Source of the DNA: Deltaproteobacteria bacterium
GTDB taxonomy: Bacteria > Desulfobacterota > Binatia > DP-6
DNA length: 8,817 nt
NCBI GenBank assembly: GCA_005879245.1
Contig: VBLA01000144.1
Location: 1 to 8,817, forward strand
Reading direction: 5' to 3'
The notes below the pieces were generated by a model. The model saw only the letters and a program-made list of their open reading frames with translations. It was not told the DNA's origin and did not search any database. The stretch's first letter is position 1, and every line of letters begins with the position of its first letter. The translations under genes were made by a program, and so were the position numbers. Positions 6,458-8,817 of the stretch are shown here, piece by piece.

Positions 6458-6487
6458 GGGTGACCGCCGGGCAGCGGGATGACTGGC

Positions 6488-6516
6488 CTGCTACTCGAAT
6501 CGCGACGAAGGGTCAA
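6488..6516 (-). promoter_or_regulatory. Candidate promoter of tRNA-Val
   Basis: On the minus strand TTGACC (6516-6511) and TAGCAG (6493-6488) are spaced by exactly 17 bases, five and three matches to the sigma-70 consensus. Transcription would begin around 6481, leaving a leader of about 24 bases before the mature tRNA 5' end at 6457. The -35 lies inside the dyad at 6510-6530. Confidence 0.45.
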
Positions 6517-6530
6517 CGGATGTCTGACCC
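6510..6530. promoter_or_regulatory. Dyad GGGTCA-N9-TGACCC, possible operator
   Basis: Perfect six-base half sites separated by nine bases overlap the -35 of the tRNA promoter. A dyad of this size could bind a dimeric regulator or form a transcript stem. There is no supporting regulator gene in the window. Confidence 0.35.
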
Positions 6531-6553
6531 AATCCCCCCCGCGTCAGGCCTTT

Positions 6554-6563
6554 GACACGTGTC
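6554..6563. promoter_or_regulatory. Palindrome GACACGTGTC, possible operator
   Basis: A perfect ten-base palindrome lies 102 bases before the phasin-like start and partly overlaps a TTGACA (6552-6557). No good -10 follows that TTGACA at normal spacing, so an operator role is only suggested. Confidence 0.3.
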
Positions 6564-6597
6564 GTTGGGCCATTGGACCCCTCACCCCTTCAGGGGG

Positions 6598-6626
6598 TTG
6601 ACTGATGACGCGGTGCGTATTATCCG
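6598..6626 (+). promoter_or_regulatory. Candidate promoter of the phasin-like gene
   Basis: TTGACT (6598-6603) matches the -35 consensus at five of six positions. At 17 bases there is TATCCG (6621-6626), and at 14 bases the better-looking TATTAT (6618-6623). A CCCC-TTCA-GGGG hairpin (6585-6596) lies just upstream. The strong Shine-Dalgarno AGGGAGGA at 6651-6658 follows. Confidence 0.45.
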
Positions 6627-6665
6627 ATACCTCTTCCATACGATCGATTTAGGGAGGATTCCGCG

Positions 6666-7064
6666 ATGGCTACCCCCAAGCCCCGCCTTTCGCTGAGGCA
6701 GATGCGGGCATCGATGAAGCGTATGCAGACCGAGGGCGAACGACTGGTAAGCCGCATCCGCCGCGACGCGCGGGCGCTCACGGTCGGCAGCCGTCGGGAG
6801 GCCGTGTCCGGCCTGATGGCCGACGCCCGCAGGCTCCAGACCGATCTCCGGAAGCGCGCCGAGCGGGCGATCGAGGAGATCGAATCCCAGCGCACGCGCA
6901 TCCTGTCGGCGCTGGAAGAGCAGGCGACCCGTCTCGTAGAGGCAGTCGTCAAGCGGCTCAACCTCGTGACGAAAGACGACATGCATGAGATGACCAAGCG
7001 TCTTTCGGCGGTCGAGCGACGCCTCGACGCTCTGCTCAAGGAGAAGCGGGAGGCAGCGGCCTGA
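6666..7064 (+). CDS. Phasin-like coiled-coil protein
   Basis: A 132-residue, highly charged, nearly all-helical protein without Cys or Trp. It starts with a basic, Pro-containing segment (MATPKPRLSLRQMRASMKRM), continues as a long amphipathic helix rich in Arg, Glu, Ala and Leu, and ends in VVKRLNLVTKDDMHEMTKRL followed by a SAVERRLDALLKEK coiled coil. The pattern of a hydrophobic VxRLN, a Thr-Lys-Asp-Asp cap and a leucine-zipper-like tail is what I recognise from polyhydroxyalkanoate granule-associated proteins (phasins, PhaF/PhaI-like), where the tail drives oligomerisation. No PHA synthase or depolymerase lies in the window, so a general coiled-coil or nucleoid-associated role is the alternative. 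The ATG at 6666 is set by AGGGAGGA at 6651-6658. Its stop is only two bases from the convergent stop of the hydantoinase B gene. Confidence 0.8.
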   Translation: MATPKPRLSLRQMRASMKRMQTEGERLVSRIRRDARALTVGSRREAVSGLMADARRLQTDLRKRAERAIEEIESQRTRILSALEEQATRLVEAVVKRLNLVTKDDMHEMTKRLSAVERRLDALLKEKREAAA

Positions 7065-7066
7065 CC

Positions 7067-8632
7067 CTATCGGCGGCGCCGGACGGGACCGTATCCACCA
7101 CCGCCAGGCGTCGCGACCCGCAAGCGATCCCCCGCCTCCACGGTAAACGTCGTCTTGGCTGGGAGACGGCGAGCGCGGCCGGCGTGAACGACCCAGTCCT
7201 CACCCGGTGAGCCGGGAGAGCCACCCCGAAGCCCGTACGGCGCCACCCGGCGCCGCTCCGCAAGCAAGGTCACCTGCGCAGGCGCGAGGAACTCGAGCTC
7301 GCGCACGACGCCGTCACCCCCCCGATGGCGGCCTCGGCCTCCCGAGCCCCGTCGCACGGCGTAGCGCTGCACGCGGAGCGGGTAGTACGCCTCGAGCGCT
7401 TCGATCGGGGTGTTCATCGTGTTCGTCATGTGGGTATGGATGGCCGAGGCTCCCGGGCGCTCGGGACCACCACCCGCACCACCTGCAATCGTCTCGTAGT
7501 AGGCGAAGGCAGCCCCAGTCGCGATCCCCCCCACCGCGACGTTATTCATCGAGCCTGCGCTGGCGGCAGGGATGCGCTCGGGTGCCGCCGACGCGAGGGC
7601 CCGGAGGAGGACGTCCACGATCCGCTGCGAGGTCTCGACGTTGCCGGCAGCGACCGCTGCGGGGAAGCGAGCATTCACGAGCGAGCCTTCGGGCGCGATC
7701 ACCTGCAGGGGCTTCGCCAGCCCCTCGTTCGGGGGAATCTGTTCGGTGGCGAGCGCGGTGAAGACGTAGAGGACGCACGAGCGGGTGACCGCCAGGTTGG
7801 CGTTGACCGGCCCCTTGCTCTGCGGCGCGGTGCCCCGGAAATCGATGCGGGCCCGGCCGCGCCCGATCGTGACGGTGACGGCAATTCGAAGACGTGCCGC
7901 CCCGAATCCGTCATCGTCGAGCACGTCGATGGCACGGTAGGTGCCCGACGGCAGGGCGTCGAGGGTCGCCCGCATCAGGGCCCGGGAGTAGCTCTGGAGC
8001 GCGACCATCTCCCGGACGACGCGCTCCTTCCCGAGCCGGGCGGTGAGCGTGGAGAGGCGGTCGGCGCCGACGCGGAGCGCCGCCCACTGCGCCATGAGAT
8101 CCCCTTCGCGCTCCCTCGGAACCCTGGTGTTGGCGAGGAAGAGGGCCAGGACGTCCCGCACCACCTGCCCGCTCACGACCAGCCGCACCGGCGGCAGCCG
8201 GAATCCCTCCTGGAAGATCTCGGTCGCCAACGGCATCGAGCCCGGAGCCATGCCCCCGATGTCCGAGTGATGGGCACGGTTGGCGACGTAGCCGAGCGCA
8301 CGTCGCGCACCCGGAAGGAACACCGGCGCGACCACGGTCACGTCGGGGAGGTGCGTGCCGCCCGCGAAGGGATCGTTCAGGATGACGACGTCGCCTGGCC
8401 CCATCGACACGCGCGCGAGGGCGGCCCGAACGGCGAGCGGAGTCGACCCAAGGTGCACGGGAATGTGCGCCGCATGCGCCACCAGGTCGCCACCCGCGTC
8501 GAACAGCGCGCATGAGTAGTCGCGCCGCTCCTTGATGTTCGGCGAGAGCGCCGTCCGCCCGAGCACGACGCCCATTTCCTCGGCGATGGCCGCGAGGCGA
8601 TGGTGAGCGATCTCGAGGGCGAGCGGGTCCAT
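7067..8632 (-). CDS. hyuB: Hydantoinase B/oxoprolinase family protein
   Basis: A 521-residue HyuB-type subunit. With HyuA it usually forms a cytoplasmic ATP-dependent amidohydrolase such as N-methylhydantoinase or 5-oxoprolinase, or a related carboxylase such as acetophenone carboxylase. Family features include MDPLALEIAHHRLAAIAEEM at the start, ERRDYSCALFD (35-45), HIPVHLGS (56-63), the acidic/His segment ILNDPFAGGTHLPDV (84-98), AHHSDIGGMAPGSMP (120-134), DFRGTAPQSKGPVNAN (264-279), HTHMTNTMNTPIEALE (399-414) and a Gly/Arg-rich GSGGRGRHRGGDGVVRE (429-445). Length and order match the family. The ATG at 8632 is two bases after the hyuA stop; a GTG at 8638 overlapping that stop as GTGA is the alternative. 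Substrate cannot be inferred without the rest of hyuA. Confidence 0.94.
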   Translation of the reverse strand: MDPLALEIAHHRLAAIAEEMGVVLGRTALSPNIKERRDYSCALFDAGGDLVAHAAHIPVHLGSTPLAVRAALARVSMGPGDVVILNDPFAGGTHLPDVTVVAPVFLPGARRALGYVANRAHHSDIGGMAPGSMPLATEIFQEGFRLPPVRLVVSGQVVRDVLALFLANTRVPREREGDLMAQWAALRVGADRLSTLTARLGKERVVREMVALQSYSRALMRATLDALPSGTYRAIDVLDDDGFGAARLRIAVTVTIGRGRARIDFRGTAPQSKGPVNANLAVTRSCVLYVFTALATEQIPPNEGLAKPLQVIAPEGSLVNARFPAAVAAGNVETSQRIVDVLLRALASAAPERIPAASAGSMNNVAVGGIATGAAFAYYETIAGGAGGGPERPGASAIHTHMTNTMNTPIEALEAYYPLRVQRYAVRRGSGGRGRHRGGDGVVRELEFLAPAQVTLLAERRRVAPYGLRGGSPGSPGEDWVVHAGRARRLPAKTTFTVEAGDRLRVATPGGGGYGPVRRRR

Positions 8633-8634
8633 CG

Positions 8635-8817
8635 TCACGCGCGCGACGCCTCGAGAACGACGCCGCCCACGCGGTCCACGCGCCACCACCACCCGGGTGG
8701 CACTAACGTCGTCGCGCTGTACTCGCACACGACGGCCGGGCCGCGGACGCGACGGCCGATTTGCAGCTCGTGGCGCCGGTAGACCGGCGTGAGTCTAGCA
8801 CCCTGTGCAAAGCGCAC
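8635..8817 (-). CDS. hyuA: Hydantoinase A/oxoprolinase family protein (C-terminal end, cut by window edge)
   Basis: Only the last 60 codons are present; the gene enters from beyond the right edge. The sequence LTPVYRRHELQIGRRVRGPA followed by VVCEYSATTLVPPGW and WRVDRVGGVVLE matches the conserved C-terminal beta-rich end of HyuA proteins, where VYRR-x-L, RGPAVV, EYSATTLVPPGW and VDRxG recur. HyuA carries the ATP-binding hydantoinase/oxoprolinase domains and partners HyuB. The stop at 8637-8635 is immediately followed by hyuB, the classic hyuAB order with coupled translation. The GTG at the very edge is an internal codon, not a start. Confidence 0.9.
   Translation of the reverse strand: MRFAQGARLTPVYRRHELQIGRRVRGPAVVCEYSATTLVPPGWWWRVDRVGGVVLEASRA

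Noticed and set aside
7325..8515. 396-codon plus-strand frame opposite hyuB
   Set aside because: Shadow frame of low-complexity Arg/Gly/Asp composition; hydantoinase B motifs are on the minus strand.
1..8817. CRISPR array, transposon, prophage or defence island
   Set aside because: No regularly spaced repeats, transposase, integrase or phage genes, or recognisable defence domains are visible; all genes but one small one have plain housekeeping or metabolic assignments.

Overview
The window is very GC-rich, with coding strands strongly biased to G or C at third codon positions, and it is packed almost end to end with genes. It carries a Gram-negative-type class A penicillin-binding protein with a UB2H-like region, a candidate lipoprotein, a LolD/MacB-type ATPase, acyl-CoA dehydrogenases and hydantoinase A/B genes. 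That mix suits an uncultivated or soil/sediment bacterium of a deltaproteobacterial, Binatota-like or Rokubacteria-like lineage. This is inference; there is no rRNA here to place it.

Layout, left to right. (1) On the minus strand, positions 1-2882 hold a tightly linked three-gene unit. It reads from the penicillin-binding protein (PBP1B-like) into a small secreted helix-hairpin-helix protein, then into the N-terminus of a NhaD/CitM-type sodium:proton antiporter cut by the window edge. The gene junctions overlap (TGATG and GTGA), which suggests translational coupling. (2) Divergent from the PBP gene is a small unrecognised plus-strand gene of about 61 codons. (3) Positions 3266-5530 (plus) hold a pair of acyl-CoA dehydrogenase genes behind a good sigma-70-like promoter. 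The first is interrupted near 4046-4057 by a frame change and appears to lack about 30-40 residues; the second is intact. The pair resembles the adjacent two-subunit (alpha2-beta2) acyl-CoA dehydrogenases known from actinobacterial steroid degradation: the first keeps the helix-G glutamate and the second lacks it. (4) A minus-strand LolD/MacB-type ABC ATPase without a permease ends exactly where the second dehydrogenase ends. (5) A tRNA-Val(CAC) gene lies on the minus strand. (6) A roughly 200-base regulatory gap with several dyads separates the tRNA from a plus-strand phasin-like helical protein. (7) On the minus strand, hydantoinase B and the C-terminal end of hydantoinase A form an operon that continues beyond the right edge.

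Most of this is ordinary chromosomal housekeeping and catabolism. I found no CRISPR array, transposase, phage gene or defence system. The points most worth a second look are the broken first dehydrogenase, whose premature stop forms an ATGA overlap with an in-frame ATG of the 3' piece; the PBP / helix-hairpin-helix / antiporter coupling; the small divergent gene; and the dyad-rich tRNA/phasin intergenic region.
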